Source: Metopolophium dirhodum
Taxonomy: Eukaryota > Arthropoda > Insecta > Hemiptera > Aphididae
Direction: 5' to 3'
DNA length: 64,000 nt
NCBI RefSeq assembly: GCF_019925205.1
Contig: NC_083566.1
Span: 36,587,558-36,651,557 of the forward strand
Shown: positions 25,627-40,300 of the stretch, piece by piece
Layout of the letters: every line of letters begins with the position of its first letter
Position numbering within the stretch: position 1 is the stretch's first letter
Program-made: the position numbers and the translations under genes
Notes under the pieces: generated by a model
Databases searched by the model: none
Told to the model about the DNA's origin: nothing
The model's input: the letters and a program-made list of their open reading frames with translations, nothing else

Positions 25627-26055
25627 TTGTGAATCTCACGGACAACACCGGTTTGGATGGCTATAAATTAAAATATAATATCATTTACACTTAAAAAGAC
25701 TTTAATTCTACAGCTTGTTACACCCAACATGACTTGAACAATCACAATTTTTTCCTGGGAAACGCCAGGTAATTCAGCTGGTTTTGAATAACACATATTC
25801 AATTTTTGTTTCAATAATTGAAAATGTTGAAATTCATGAAAAACAAAAATTATTTATTTATTTATTATGACGTAGGTATGAATTCCTATAATATTATGCA
25901 TATAGCATACCTAATACTTGTAATTCATATTACTTATCATTCAATTTCATAGACTTTACATAGGAGTTTATTGACTTTATATTTCAAAATTCAAGCATAA
26001 AAATTAAAATATATTACAACATTTTTGATTCATGAATTTTAGTTTTAATTTTTAA

Positions 26056-26250
26056 GATAAAAAGCGGGTAAGTGGGTAATGCTCTGCTGTAGGTTCATTT
26101 GGTGTCTAGAGAGTCACTGTAATGGATGTGTTAAATTTGAATTCAATAATCATTGTATACGATAAACGATTACAAGCGAAGACTATCAGCCTATTTACAA
26201 AGTATCTTTTATGATATTGTTGTGATTAAAGTATTTCATTTTACTATTAG
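26056..26250 (+). repeat. Aphid-type dispersed repeat, 5' fragment
   Basis: aaaaagcgggtaagtggg, gctctgctgtaggtt, gtcactgtaatggatgtg, gaattcaata, acgattacaagcgaaga, cagcctatt: the full 5' end of the family including the outermost aagcgggtaagtgg, then stops. Confidence 0.65.
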
Positions 26251-26989
26251 GCATTCATTTTTGCATTATTATTGCAAGATAACTTTTTTTTAAAAAATGA
26301 TCAGGATAAATCCATTAAAATATAGTTTAAATATAATTACATTATATTATCTGCGGGAAGTGTTTGAGACCTATATGTACATAGTACGCATTACTATATT
26401 ATATTCAATAACAGTATTCATATAAGAAATTACAATTTAAAAAAAATTTATAAAACTATAAATTAATATATTTTTTTAAGAAGTATGTATTTAAATGTAT
26501 ACATTAATATCTATAGGTATTAAACGGAACATAAGTATTAAAATAGTACAGTAGTACCTTCTAACCTTTTCGTAAATAAAAAGGTCATTATACACTAATT
26601 GCCTTCGATGATCTGTAGTTCATAATTATTATAATATAAGAGTCACAACTCACAATGCAAGTACCTATACAATTAAGTAATGATTCATAAACTTAACTAA
26701 AATAATATACCATGTGAATAGGTGAATTTATGTACACATAATATATTGTGTTATAAATAAATCATAAAAATTTAATTTACAGTTACATCTATTTCATCTA
26801 TTTATTAATATATATTAAAAGAATAACAAAATTATATTATTGAATCATTTGAATGTATTGAGTTTGACAAAAAATATATTTTTAAAAATGATTATTAGTC
26901 TTCTATTTATCTTCAATAATTATAAAGTAAACATCATAGTTTTTTAAGTCTATGAGAAATTCATACTAATATAGTAAGTAATATTATTT

Positions 26990-27260
26990 AAAAAAATAAC
27001 CAAATTAAATTTATGCTATGTCAAAAACGTAAAACTTAGGTACAAGATCCCACATGAGTTGTTCTTTTAGCAATTTAAAAATATTTAAAATACATAAACA
27101 CTATTTTTTTTTATAAGTGATTGAAAGTTCAAATTTTAATAAAATTAATCAACATCACGAAAATGTACAAATTATTTTGTAGTTAAAAATGTATAAAATG
27201 TTAAATTTGTTTACCTAAGACTTGAAAATTGAATAAAAGGTTCCTCATAACTCATAAGTA
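26990..27260 (-). repeat. Aphid-type dispersed repeat, internal fragment, inverted
   Basis: tttttttataagtgattgaa, agttcaaatttta, attattttgtagttaaaaat and ttgaaaattgaataaaagg parallel the inverted copy at 37499-38060 in the same order. Ends are not preserved. Confidence 0.5.
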
Positions 27261-27474
27261 GTGAATACTGAAACAAAAAAATCTTTTTATTTTTATTTAT
27301 TTGAAAATTTACACTCTGTATTTGTTAACACAATATGTAAAAAAGATGTCTGTCATAAACATATACATAATATTATAAAACAACAAATGATGCACAAGAT
27401 GAGGGAAGTCAGCCAGAACCTTCCTAATATTAGTTTATTAAATCAATATTATTTTAATAGGTCACAGTAGCGAC

Positions 27475-27775
27475 GCCTCTTGATGCGGCGTGGTGGGTTG
27501 TCAGGAAGAGTCGTGATAATAGATGAGGGACTAAAGGGTTAGGCTGGTGTTAGAGTTTGAAGTGAATCCTGTTATAATATATTTTGTTTAGTTGGTCAAC
27601 TGTTGCAATTTTAAAATCTTTGTGTAAGGTTTCATTCGTTACGTACCAAGGGGTCGAGGCTATTAACCGAAGATTGGTGGACTGAAAGGCTTGAACGGTG
27701 TGGTTTTAAGAAGGTTTTGGCGTATCCCCAGATTTACATACTATACGTCCAAATGGACCAAATCTATACTACTCA
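27475..27775 (-). pseudogene. Jockey-like LINE ORF2 C-terminal fragment
   Basis: On the minus strand the text reads, with one in-frame stop near each end, AFQSTNLRLIASTPWYVTNE, TLHKDFKIATVDQ, then NPLVPHL and RRIKRR-like text near the stop. This matches the FQSKxLRxIxxAPWYVxNxxLHxDLxIxxV segment that ends ORF2 of many Jockey-clade LINEs. No 5' part, no tail visible. Confidence 0.7.
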
Positions 27776-28133
27776 GTCTGAAAATTTGATTAATTAATCA
27801 TCTAACGGCTGTACCTATCTATTGCTGCTAGTTCCATTGAAAACACATTTCCGACTAATAGAAAAGACATGGAATTTTTTTTTTACCTCACTATATAATA
27901 TACAAATTTACGATTGCAGATTTTACAAATGATTAGTACCTACCTAAAATTAAACTTAATCTAAATATTGTATAAAATATTATGCTACATTTTAAAGGTT
28001 CTGCACTACGATCGATATAACCAATACAATTATTCAATTTAAATCTAAAATAAGAATACAATTAATATGAATTCATTAAACTATACTTATTTAACTGTTT
28101 TTTTACATAATAAATTGTTTAATTTTGTTTCAG

Positions 28134-28341
28134 AAACGTATACCGTTATCCAATAAAATGGTATATCGTTTTGCAGTATTTGCGTTATTCCTAGTCAGTG
28201 TCAACGCATCGTTGACAGGACCTACGAATATATTACCGACGTTACCAAATGCAATTATAAAATCAGAAAATTCTCAATGCCAACATGATAGCTTAAAGCT
28301 AAAATTGGATCTGCAAAATATGACTCTATGGGCACAACAAA
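28134..28341 (+). CDS. nrf-6-like: nrf-6-like exon 1 (coding from 28158)
   Basis: A strong acceptor (T-rich tract then ttttgtttcag, ending 28133) lies 24 bases before the ATG at 28158, so this exon begins with the last part of a spliced 5' UTR and an upstream noncoding exon must exist. The coding part gives residues 1-61: a hydrophobic signal peptide MVYRFAVFALFLVSVNA, a short linker, one cysteine (NSQCQHD) and an amphipathic stretch LKLKLDLQNMTLWAQQ typical of the start of the NRF domain. It ends with one base of a split ATG codon before donor gtaagt at 28342. A second in-frame start-like codon further 5' (28125) lies across the acceptor and is not used. Confidence 0.88.
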
Positions 28342-31300
28342 GTAAGTTTTTTATAGTTAAAATAATATAATAGATATTTTATTTTCAACAATTATTTTAT
28401 TATTACATTTAATAATAATACAATAATATGTTAGACGTTGGTGATGCGTAGGTATTATATTGTAAATAGTGAATTTTTTACAAACGATGTTATGCAGCTT
28501 ATATTATTTCAAGTAGGTAACTATATATCTATATATATCTTATATGCTTTTTGTTTAATTTGCATATTTGAATAATTCGTAATTAATGATATAAATATTG
28601 AGAAATATGAGTTTTTGATTTCTTTAATTACTATTTACTTAAACTGTTGGCGCCGATGTAGCTTCTGCAATTATATAAAAGTGATCATTCACGCTGAATG
28701 ACGATTCGCATCAATATATAGGGAAATTGATGGTCAAAAAATATAGCCTATAGGTAATTAAAAGGCACCAATTTGAACAACAGAGTACATAATACAATAT
28801 ACATTAGGTGCCTATATTATGTATCAATCATAATTAGTATTGACTCGTAATCGTGATTACTAACACTATGTTGTTAGTTTAATAAGTTATAACTTTAATA
28901 TATTGTTTGTTGCCTTTAATATAGACGTACCTATATTGATTTTATATTATTATTTCGTGAGTGTAATATATAATTATAATTATTATCATTATATAAAGGA
29001 ATTTCATACTATAGTAATTATTAGTGTTAATTATTAACTATTATCTTAATGTGTTCAATGTTTACTATCGTTAATTTTTTAGGCAGTTTCACGGTTTTAA
29101 CAACTGGTTAGGTATATTTTCTTTTAGAATCATAATAATTAATTACGTACAGTGGTGGTCAAATAATTTTATCACAATGGGATGTGGCCGATTTTTTAAT
29201 ATACACTATTTAATCATTAAAAATATAATTTATGGTTATCATTTTATTCCTATATATTATATTGAAAAAATTTGGGGGATCCACCGACTATCCCTTCTTC
29301 CTCCCACTGTTTGACAGTTTGACCACCACTGATTATGCGTAGATACTTCTTAATATACTCATGAATTTTGATTTTGATTAATTTTTTTTTTTAATAGAAT
29401 TCTTTATTGTTTTACTTGATAATTACTTATGTAGTTATGTATATTTATTAACATTTTAATAATTACCTATTAAGCATTCGTAGGCAATGTAGTTATTTGG
29501 GTTTGTCTGTATGGGTGTGTTCAATGTAAAACGATAAAACCATAATTAAGTACTATGTACACTGTACAGGGTAATTATTTTATCATTACGGGTATTTTTT
29601 GGTTTTGGAAAATTTAACTCGGAACTATAAAGTTAAACGACAAACTATAAATTGGGTGGAAATAGTTTTGACTGAAATTTATATTATAGTAACGTTGAGA
29701 ATTTTTTAAATATCAAAACCACTGTCATAATGGATCAAAACGTTGATGAACGCCCTTTAATTTAGTTGATCCACGATTTGCATGATTTTATTTAATAATG
29801 ACAATGTCTCGACCGAACAGCCTGCAAGTTACTAATTTATATATGCTAATCATCGGAGCAAATAAAACCCATACAAATCCAAAATGTCGATAAAGAGGGG
29901 GGGAGTGACTGAATAAATGTTTGCACAGACTGCTCCCTCGTGTTATTTTAATTTTAAACATGTTCTGGTGCCAAGCAAATTCCAAACATGCTAATCTCAT
30001 GCTAAATATTTAGAAAATGATTTTTTTGAAATTCATAATATTGGAAGTACGGTACGCTGCCATAAATTTGTACTCTAAACCGAGGTTTTAATGGTCATAT
30101 TGTGAGAAAATTTAAAATTGTGCTAAAAAAACCTATTGGTTGGCATGCTCACATTATGCAGACGCGTGTGGTTTTACAGGGTGGGTAAATAGGGGGCATG
30201 TCATTCCAATATATTATTGTTAAACAGGCATACAGTAACGTCTGTTAAAATAGTTAGACGTCTACAAATGACAATCCGATTGAAATATATTCAATTACAA
30301 TAGTATTTGGATACTTTTTGAAGTATAGACATTTTTTTTTTAATTTTAAACAGTATTAGTTTAAAATCATTTATTTTATGAGTATTTTTAAAAGATTTAA
30401 ATAGTAAATATTAATATACCTACCTCATTCTGTACTCGTGAGTCGTGAAGTATGCTACCTACCAAAAACTGTAACAAGTACATTACGGTAATCCAATTAA
30501 ATAAAAGTGTAACATATATCTAAGAATATGGCATTATGTATATTGAAAATATCACAGTATGTAAATCATAATTTTCAATCATTTTTAAAATCATGTTTTT
30601 CAGTAGGTTTGTACCTCCAGATACGTTACTCCTAAATTTGTATGTATCAAAAATACGAAACTATTTGAAATAATAAAATTTTGATAATATTTAAGTAAAA
30701 TATAATACATAATGATATCACGTTTAGCTTTAATTTACAATTAAAATTTCGTTTATATGTTAATTACACATAAGTGTTTAGACACTATCTGTGTCTGTTT
30801 TAAATAATATATTTTGGGCGAATAAAAATAATATTGTTTTCAGTATTTGATACAATAATGGCAATGATTTTATTCAGCCGCTCGGCTAAAATTTAATATA
30901 ATATGATAATATGTGTATTCCGATCGCAAAATAAAATTGACAAACTAGTTTTTTCTTAGGTAACATTATGTGGCGTCCGTTCATTGACCGCAACGCAGTC
31001 AGCTGATGCCGAAATCATTTTCGCGCATCATAGGAACGTATACGTATATGTTATCGTATCTGCGCACCTATACGCAGAATCTAACCATAATAACCTAACC
31101 CTGTTACATTATGACCTAACCTTATCTCACAAAACACTGCTGAAAATTCAAACAAGTGCAATTTATTCCGTTAACCCAATAGTCTCTGACTGAGGCACAT
31201 TTTCAGTCAATTGTCGTGTGTTTTGTATGACGTGTAATACGAATAGCAGGCGCTTACAAGTTACAAGACGTTTACAACACTGTATTATTATTGTTGTTAT

Positions 31301-34300
31301 CTTCATAGTTATTATTTTATATATTACGCGTTTTTTTAAACGTGAGCTCATATTTTATTCATGAATATTCTCATTAATTACAACTTAAGCAGAATATGGA
31401 ATTAAAAATATACGTAGCAATTTAAAAATAAAGTAAACACCTATAGAATCACTACCATGGTATAAATAATATAAATTTTACATTACAATTATAATAACGA
31501 TTTCGGGAAATTAGTACACTACACTGCACATCGTAGACAACGTACGTAATGTAACATTGTTCAAAAATCGGTTGTTTGAAACGCGGAGCAAGTAATAATA
31601 ATAAACGGTTAGTATTATAATATATAAACATTTAAATAATTATTCAAAAGTTAAAAAAAATACACTGTCCAGATATGCGTGCTATTTATAGCCTATCTAT
31701 TTATTTATAGGTTAATTAGGGTACCTACTAATTAAGAATTAAAAAAAAAAACATAATGCGTAGATCGAATATGTCTACTACAGTAACTTGGCGGAACAGG
31801 CATCACAAATTCGGCCGAGGCCGCTCGAGGGTATCCTATGTATTATTGTAACTTACTAAGTATATAATTAATTTTATAATAATTCAATGCACTAATACGT
31901 TATAAATGTATTATAGTATAACAAACTATACATGCATAGATATAATGCATGTAATGTTTAATGCTATATTATTAATTGTTCTGTTTCTTTGGGATCTCTT
32001 CATGAATTTTTTATAACTTTTAAATTACAGTTTAAAATACCAAATAATTATTATCCACCTCCATAGTTTTTGCGTATCAGTTCTGTTGTATATAAAATAA
32101 CAGTAAAATTTAGGTGTGTCTACCTGATTACTTATTTATAAATATAATAATACGGAAGTTATTCAAAATCTGATTTTTGGAATTATTATATATACTCAAA
32201 GAGTGTCCTATGGAGATACAAATTACCATTTTTCAAATGTGAACTGTCTTTTTCTATTGTAAATTATTTAGCGGATAATTTATCTGAAAATGTTGATGTT
32301 TCAAAATCAAAATTCAAACTAGTTGTTTTTTAAATATTTAATTTTGTGTAGTGAGGAAATAGGTTTTTCCTCTATAATAATGGGTTTGTGAAGATTATAT
32401 GGGTTATAATGGTGAGCTAACAATTTTAGTAATTAATATTAATCTACCAAAATTTAAATTTTGTAAAAATGGTCCAAGTATAATAAACACTAGATCTAAT
32501 ATGGTAAAATTACTTAGGTATTTTAATATTATTTATATTATGTAAAATCAGTTTTATCTTTAGCATTAACAGTTTTATATAACTTAAAAACTACTCGTTC
32601 GAATTTTTAATTATAGATACATCAAAATTTTCTAAAAAAAACTATCCACCAAATAATTTACAGTAAAAAATGGGTTTTTTTTTTGAAAATTAGAAGTTTG
32701 TATCGCCACAGAACACTCCTTAAGTAGTACATGAATTTTAAAATATGGCTTAAAGTATATTTCATAATTCCATAAATCAGAATTTAAATTAATTCATTAT
32801 TAAATAAAAAAAGGGGGGAGAGCATGTTTGGCTTGTAACTCTGCATACCATACGGTGGTAGTCTAAATAAAAAAATTAAAGAATATATCACTATATTATA
32901 CCATTACAATAATCTATACATATAGGTATATGGTCGAACGTATCCTGACTGACTAACTGATCAACGCAGAGCCTTAACTTATGATAGCTAGTAACTTGAA
33001 ATGCTTACAACATATTCGTAACACCTCGAAGTGGTGCGCTAAGTTTAGGTAATTATTTAAAAATTCGAATTTAAAGAGATGCTCAATGCATAGTTACACA
33101 AGGATTTTGAAATTCACAATGGAAATATAATTTTTTTTGTTTATGGGTTGACATTGGTTACAGATTATAATAGTAGAAATAATTTTTTTAAATATATAAA
33201 TGCTTGCCACTGGTTACATAAAATTGTTATTATGATTATGATTGGAAATACTTAATTTTAAGATGTATTTGTTATTTGGTCGCTATATTTTTTACTCGGA
33301 CGCATTAAAATCATAACCGCATATTTGTTTATTTCTGCTAACAATATTGATTACTCGTAAGAAAAAAAAGTTATTTATTATAGTTTATTACTATCTGCCG
33401 ATAAAAATTATATACATTTTTCTATTTTTCTATTTTTCAATTTTTTTTTTTTTTATTGAACACTATAACTTTAAATATTAAATAGATAACAAATTTAATA
33501 AACATTGTATCATATTATAAAAGTTATCATTTTTTGTGAGCAACGAAGTGCACAGGGTCAGTTAATATAGTTCTATCATAGCTGAAATCTTGCTTCTGTA
33601 TTATCGTTCTAATTTTAAGATATCATTTTCACACAGTAAAATCTTTCAAAATGATATGTTAATAATATTTAATTTATAATTTATTTAATTTAATTTTTTT
33701 TTTATTGGGTGACCCGCGGCAACATAGGCCATTGGGTATGGGGGAGGGTACTGTAGGTTTTTAAATTGGGTAGGTTGGTACACGTGTGTGTTGTGTTTTG
33801 GCAGAATTTCTAATGGGGCACCCGTAGGTTTCTGCCGTGCCCCGGGTGGCGGGATGGCCGCACTTGTTCTCCGGACACCGTGATTTGCCCGAAGAAAAAT
33901 GCCGCCCGCGGCCGAGGTATCGAACTCGGGTCGGACACTCCATCCCCCCTATAATTTATTATGAAGACACTTATAATCGTTTTTAATTTTCATATGCAAT
34001 CGTTTGAATTGGGTACATATACAACAACCCTGAAGGCCGAAATCAATGTCATACCAATTAAAATAATATTACAATGTCAATGACATTCGTGTAACGTTTC
34101 GTTTATATGCCACGAGGAATAAATTAATAGTCTTTTTAAACTGTATTTAAAATACATTGGTAGCAAAAGTTTTAAACTTAGATTTCCAACTATAATAAGT
34201 TAACTATTATGTCGTTGATAATTTTTATTGTGTATATTATAATATTTTATATAATAAAAAAGTGTATTTATTTACTTAGTTACATAGGTACCTACTTAGT

Positions 34301-37300
34301 ACTTAGTATATTAAGGTAAGTATGTATGGATTAAATAATTTTTAAAGTAGTGCTGAGACAAATTAATTCTTATCCAATGATAAATCCAGCGATTCTTAAC
34401 ATTTACAAATTGTTTAATTCTTTAAGAGTTTCAACGATGTGTATTTAGTAGTCTATACATAATATATTATAAACCGTATGAATGTATAAAAATATATAGA
34501 TAAACTTTCTGATGATACAACTACAACAATTGTTATCATAAATAAATATTTGGATTTATACTTTTACACATTTGAAATTTGTAAATAGTTTTGAATACTT
34601 TAATGTACACTATGTCCAAACCTTCAAACAACCAAGCCCAAGTTATGGTTAATAACTGGCAAAAGTATAGTTATATAACTTAAATTATAAACGAGTAACT
34701 GATATTATACTAAGAAAATTTTTTTTTTATTTATATGCATAAAATTTGCATATTTAAGTATGTTAGATTGTAATATTATATTCTCAAGAAGAGATATGGA
34801 AAGCGAGATAGACGACTGCTATAACATCTGCGAGGATATAGAAAACTGAAAGGTTTAGTAAGCCGTTAACGGTCAAGAAGTTACCGTTAGTGTTGTCAAC
34901 TGCAAGGCGTGCTAACTGCCTACCGTGGTTCAATTGAATATCATGTACAAAATAAAATACTATGCATGTCGCATGTGCATCGTGCATTCAAAGGTGTGTC
35001 GGAGTATCATTTGAAAGGGCGATAACAGATAATATATTTGTAATTAATGCTGAGTTTGTCTCTGCTATATAGATAATCATAGTCCGCTTTTCACATAAAT
35101 GTATTTAAATTTGTAGCATAATATGTATTTTTGTAGGCAAAACGGCGTTTCATATCTTCGTACAACCCCTGTGGTAATATTAACATAATATTCATAATCC
35201 GTCGTTAACTTTAATTTACCAATACGTAGGTCCAACCATTCCAAACCAAACCAGATGTCACTTGAACGTCAACGCTTTTAAAACCATTGTAGACTGTCCG
35301 CCTTACTAATCAAATTCTAAATATATCTACGGTTACCGACTTGAAAGCGAACGTAAATGTACAGGTACCTTAATGGCTAAATATAATACATCCAATGAAA
35401 TAAACAGTTATTAAACAACTGGACAACTTGTTCGAGAAACGGGTTGAAATACCACTATAGTTTCGATACTCGCGGACTTTCTGTTTTCATGCCAATGGCG
35501 TAATCCGGTTAAAATACATACATTATAGGTACCTCGTACCTAGCTAATTATCGTGCAATTTTCTCGATGGATTTGGTTGGTTAAATACATTAATTTATCA
35601 ATGTCTTGAAGTCTTTTAATAAATTGTGTGTTCCTACTTCTATTATTGTTAATAGTCTAATACATTTATTCGGGGATATTTTGATGACATTTTATAAAGA
35701 TAATGTTTTAGGTATGATAACATGTCGTTAGAATGGTCAACCATCATGTAAAATAACACGTATTACTGTGATAAAACTGTACCCGTTATTGTGTTTTAAT
35801 TTTTTTCAATAATAAAACGACAACTCCGTAAAATGCTTAAAATGAAATAGGTAACGGATTAAATATTATAATAAAGTAATAGCACATTTATAAAGTTACC
35901 ATAGAATATTATTTGCTTAACAAACTTGTGTCTTAAATTTTTATTGTTAAAAATACTTTTTTCAAATCAATTACAAATGTGGATAAATTGAGTTGTAGTT
36001 TTTATTACAGTGCATTCTGCTAATTTTTATTGAGGCAATTGAATAACATAATTTTGTTAAGCCCTCTAGGTACATGCTTTAAAATTATTATTAAAATTCC
36101 AACTACACTTTTTATTAAGAGCTAAACGAGAATTGTAGTAAATAGTTTTATGAATTATTTAAATATTTTATGTATACATTATTTTGATCGGATGGAGTGT
36201 TTAGAAACTTTAAAATACCTATCCCTTTTGTTTCGGTAGAAAATCTAATTTATTTTACACTTTGTTTTTCGATTTTATCATTTTTGTTTATTTTTAAACA
36301 TAAACAAAAACTTAAAAGGAGCTGATGTGTTATGGAAATTTAAGAAAACGTTATTTAACTAATCTTTGTTCAGAATCGATTTCCGAAAGTGATGACTTTT
36401 TATTGTTTATAAATATATTTAATATTACTAGGCACACATCATATAAAATACGCTTGGGACGTACTTGGGACGCACATCGAATGTTCATTTTTTTTAAAGT
36501 TTAATTTAAGTTTTAGCTAACCTGTTTAAAGTCTATAATATTATTATGATTTTACGGCTAGGACTTCTTATGCATTAACATATTTTTTCCTTTTATCCAA
36601 AGACATAGGTTGTCAGTAAAGTATGTGTACGGTTAGGTTCAGACTGAATTAAATAAAACAATTTTTATTTTGCATATCTAATATAATTTTGAGTTTTTTA
36701 ATATTTATTTAAAAAAAAACTTGACAATGTATGAAAACGTACCTATTTATCTAAAAAAAATTTGTAAGTTATTATTGTTTTATCTGTCCTAAATATACTA
36801 TTTATAAACTGTCATAATTAGTTTTATAGATAATTATATCGAACAAAAAATAAGATTTTATCTTGACACGTTTGCTGTGTCCGTCAGCTATAGCAGAAAA
36901 AGCGAAGTTTTTCGCGGTGCGTCTGTAGGCTATATGGACAACGTGTAGGCATCTAAACAGTGTGTACGTTGGATATAGCCAACATCAGGTCTATTGAATT
37001 AAATATTGTGCTGTGAAATGGTGACGCACTACGTTAATGTTTTTATTTGTAAATACGCCTCTACAGAAAATTCTTGTTATTTTAGTCCACTCCTTTTTTA
37101 AATAACTATTTATGTTAGTCTTTTTTGGAAATATTAATTATATTCGAATTTGTCGCGTTCCTAGTAAAATATAACACGCCTTGAACGTGTCACAATACAT
37201 TTTTTGACTGATTAGGCTTGATATTCAGTGCAATATAAATAAATATAAATATTTATACAAAAAATTTTGAGGAATGCCCAAGTTCAAAGTGGAGGTGTTA

Positions 37301-40300
37301 AATACGACAATTTGTTGAAGAATTTTCAAACAAAATTTTCAAAACAGATAGTGTAATACTTAATTATATATTATTTTCGATCAATTTGTATTTAATAATT
37401 AATTAATGTTTGATTGAATATATAATTTATTTTTTTTTTGGTTCCTACTTTTGATCATATAGATGATTTTATTTTCTATATATGGAATAAAATATATTAG
37501 ATTCTAAGCGAAGCGATTAATGTATTGATTTTACAATGATGTGTGTTTTTTTTTATTTATTTGTGGCTGTCATCACCTTTTAAGACAGTAAAAGTGCTTG
37601 GATTTTCTTAAATAATTATCAATAAAATTGTATTTGTTGGGTAAAAAAGCGTAAAATTTTAATATAAGGCTCCTGTAATATAGTTCTAAAAGCAGTTAAA
37701 AAATATTAAAAATACATTGGCACAATTTTTTTTTATAATCATTTAAAGTTCAAATTTATAATTTAATAATTTATTTTGTAGTCAAAAATTTATAAAATGT
37801 TTAACTTTCATAGCTAAGGATTGAAAATTTAAAACAAGGCTCCTCATAAATAGGTTATATATAAATTACTTTATTCACAATAATATCATGAAATATACTT
37901 GGTAATATCATAGGCTGACTGACCGTTTTCGCTCAGATTCGTTTTTCTAATACAATGATATTATATCATTGAATTCAAAATTAACACCATTCATTACAGT
38001 GACCCACTTGTAACCTACTGTACAGCAGAGCGACATCCAATTACCCACCTTTTTTTTTTTTGTTGAAATAATACATTTTTAAAATTTTAAAATATTATTA
38101 ATTTGTTTCTTTTGAACAAATATCATCGTTGTAAAACAATATTTATTATAATTTAAATATTTTTAAATAGTATTTAATGTATCGTTTAATATGATCTGCA
38201 AAATTAGGGCTAGGATTTATAAAGGTACAATAAAAAATGGTAAAATTCGCATTTCATTTTTAAAAACATGCAAATAAATATACATTTTAAATTAAATCAA
38301 ACATTATATAGTTGTTATATAAAAACTGATCACAAATACAATTAAATATTTGAAAATTATTTTTGAAAATTTTGTTAGAAATTTCTTCAACAAATTATCA
38401 TATTTATTAACACCTTTACTTTGAACTTTAAGCATTCCTCAAAATTGTTCATTTAAAGTATATTGCACTGAATGTCACGCCTATTCGCTGCGTCAAAAAT
38501 GTATTGTGACACGTTCACAATGTTACTCACTAAATGTGTCATACGTACAAAGTTTAATATTTTGTATATTTTACTCGGCAAACACGCGTCCACAAGCCTG
38601 ATAAGATAAATATCTTAATTAATATATTGTATTTAATATACATTTATTATATAACCGACCACGACAGCTTATAAAATATATGTAGGCAGTAGGCACCTAG
38701 TATATTTACGACAAATAAACAATAATTACAGATAAATTATATTAGATGAATACGATTTCTTTCGTAATTGTTTTCAATTAAATATTCATAAACTCTACAT
38801 TTTCAAAATAAAAACGGTTCTATTTAATTCAGTATGACCTAATCCCGGACATAACTGACAATCAATGTACTTGGATTAAAGGATATTAAATACCTATGCA
38901 AAATGCTAATACATATAGAAATCTGAGCCCTAATAATAATAAAGATAAGTACTATGGGCGTGCTCTCAGTTTGTATGAGTGCTTTCTTTTTAATGCATAG
39001 GAAATTTCCCTTTAACGAGGGATATAATATTTGGTAGCCGATGGGAATTTGTTTATTATAATGCGTACCTACTTATGATATTGCACAATATTAATAATTA
39101 ATATTTACACGACCACACACATAGTATTTACAATTTGATATTTGCTCAACCTCGTTAAGAGGACATCGTACCCGTATGTTTTGTCACCGTCATTAAAATA
39201 ACGTAAAATGTCTACGTAGAGCACTACTCAATATTTTTATATGTACATTTAATAATGTAATATATTAATCTACTCTAATATTAAAAATGACAATGAAAAT
39301 TAGATTATTTTAAACGTAAAATTTGCTGTGTTATGCATTAGTAAGTGGAGACGACATTACACGGTGATCACCATGCCGTCAATTCAATAAATATTAATAA
39401 CTATATTAGTTTGAACTTTTGAAGCTTTAAATAAAATTAAACGGCCGACGTCAAACCATTGACTATTCACTCTTTAAACACATTAAAATATTAAATTAAT
39501 ATAATTAGATAGTATGTAATAATAAAATAAACAAGAAAATATATGTTTCGATTTTTGACCAGATCCATTTATGAAACTTGTAATAATATCAAAATACCAC
39601 TTTTCAAGCATGTCAATTTTCTGGGTTTAAATACATTTTTTTAAATAATTATTTTATAATATAGGTAATTATTTTATAAATATTGGGTCTTGAAAATATT
39701 AATTTTATATGATTTATAAAATATATATTATGAAAAAAGCTTTATTGGTTTTTAGAAAAAATTGTTTTTTGTTGATATTTTTGTTAGGAGTTCAGAAGTA
39801 GGTACAAGCGGACAATTTTTAAAAGAATCGAATTCAGCGTTAGATTCAGATGTACCTATATACATTATATATCATAATTTAATACATCATAATATACCAA
39901 TAAAAAATGTCTAATTATCAATGTCAGATTATAAATCATTTTATACATTTACCTAGCCATATTAAATAACAAAAGAAGTGTAAATAAAAATAATTTAAAA
40001 CATACTATCATGATAATAAGTTACCATAGCAACATATTATCAGAATGGACAAATTAAAATGATGATGGACGTATAAAAGGGTTTCCGTTCACTGACAGTA
40101 TAGAATCCCTAAAAATCTAATCATACTATTATTATATTATGTTCTAGTGTGGGATGCATCAGCGAAACAAGCAGTGGGTCTGTTGTCGGGAAACAGATTC
40201 CAGTTAGGAGACTTTGACGAGTGCCTGCAGGTAGCTACACCTATTAAGGCCCAATACTGTCTCGTTGATGTCAAACTTGATGTGCCGTCTCAATATTCCT

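Larger units (their letters stand above)
28342..40147 (+). other. Intron 1 of the nrf-6-like gene
   Basis: GT-AG intron of about 11.8 kb. It contains a hAT-like MITE (29150), a Helitron-like element (32913), a SINE (33686), a foldback element (37150-38590) interrupted by a dispersed repeat and a TTAAGAGGA-type MITE (39155). A short minus-strand frame with a hydrophobic end lies at 34784-34987. The stretch 30950-31130 is less AT-rich, with CG dinucleotides and cctaac motifs, and could be regulatory. The rest is AT-rich text without visible genes. Confidence 0.8.

Noticed and set aside
28125..28157. Earlier in-frame start giving 11 extra residues before the signal peptide
   Set aside because: It begins inside the intron, upstream of a strong acceptor, and the residues would precede a clean signal peptide.
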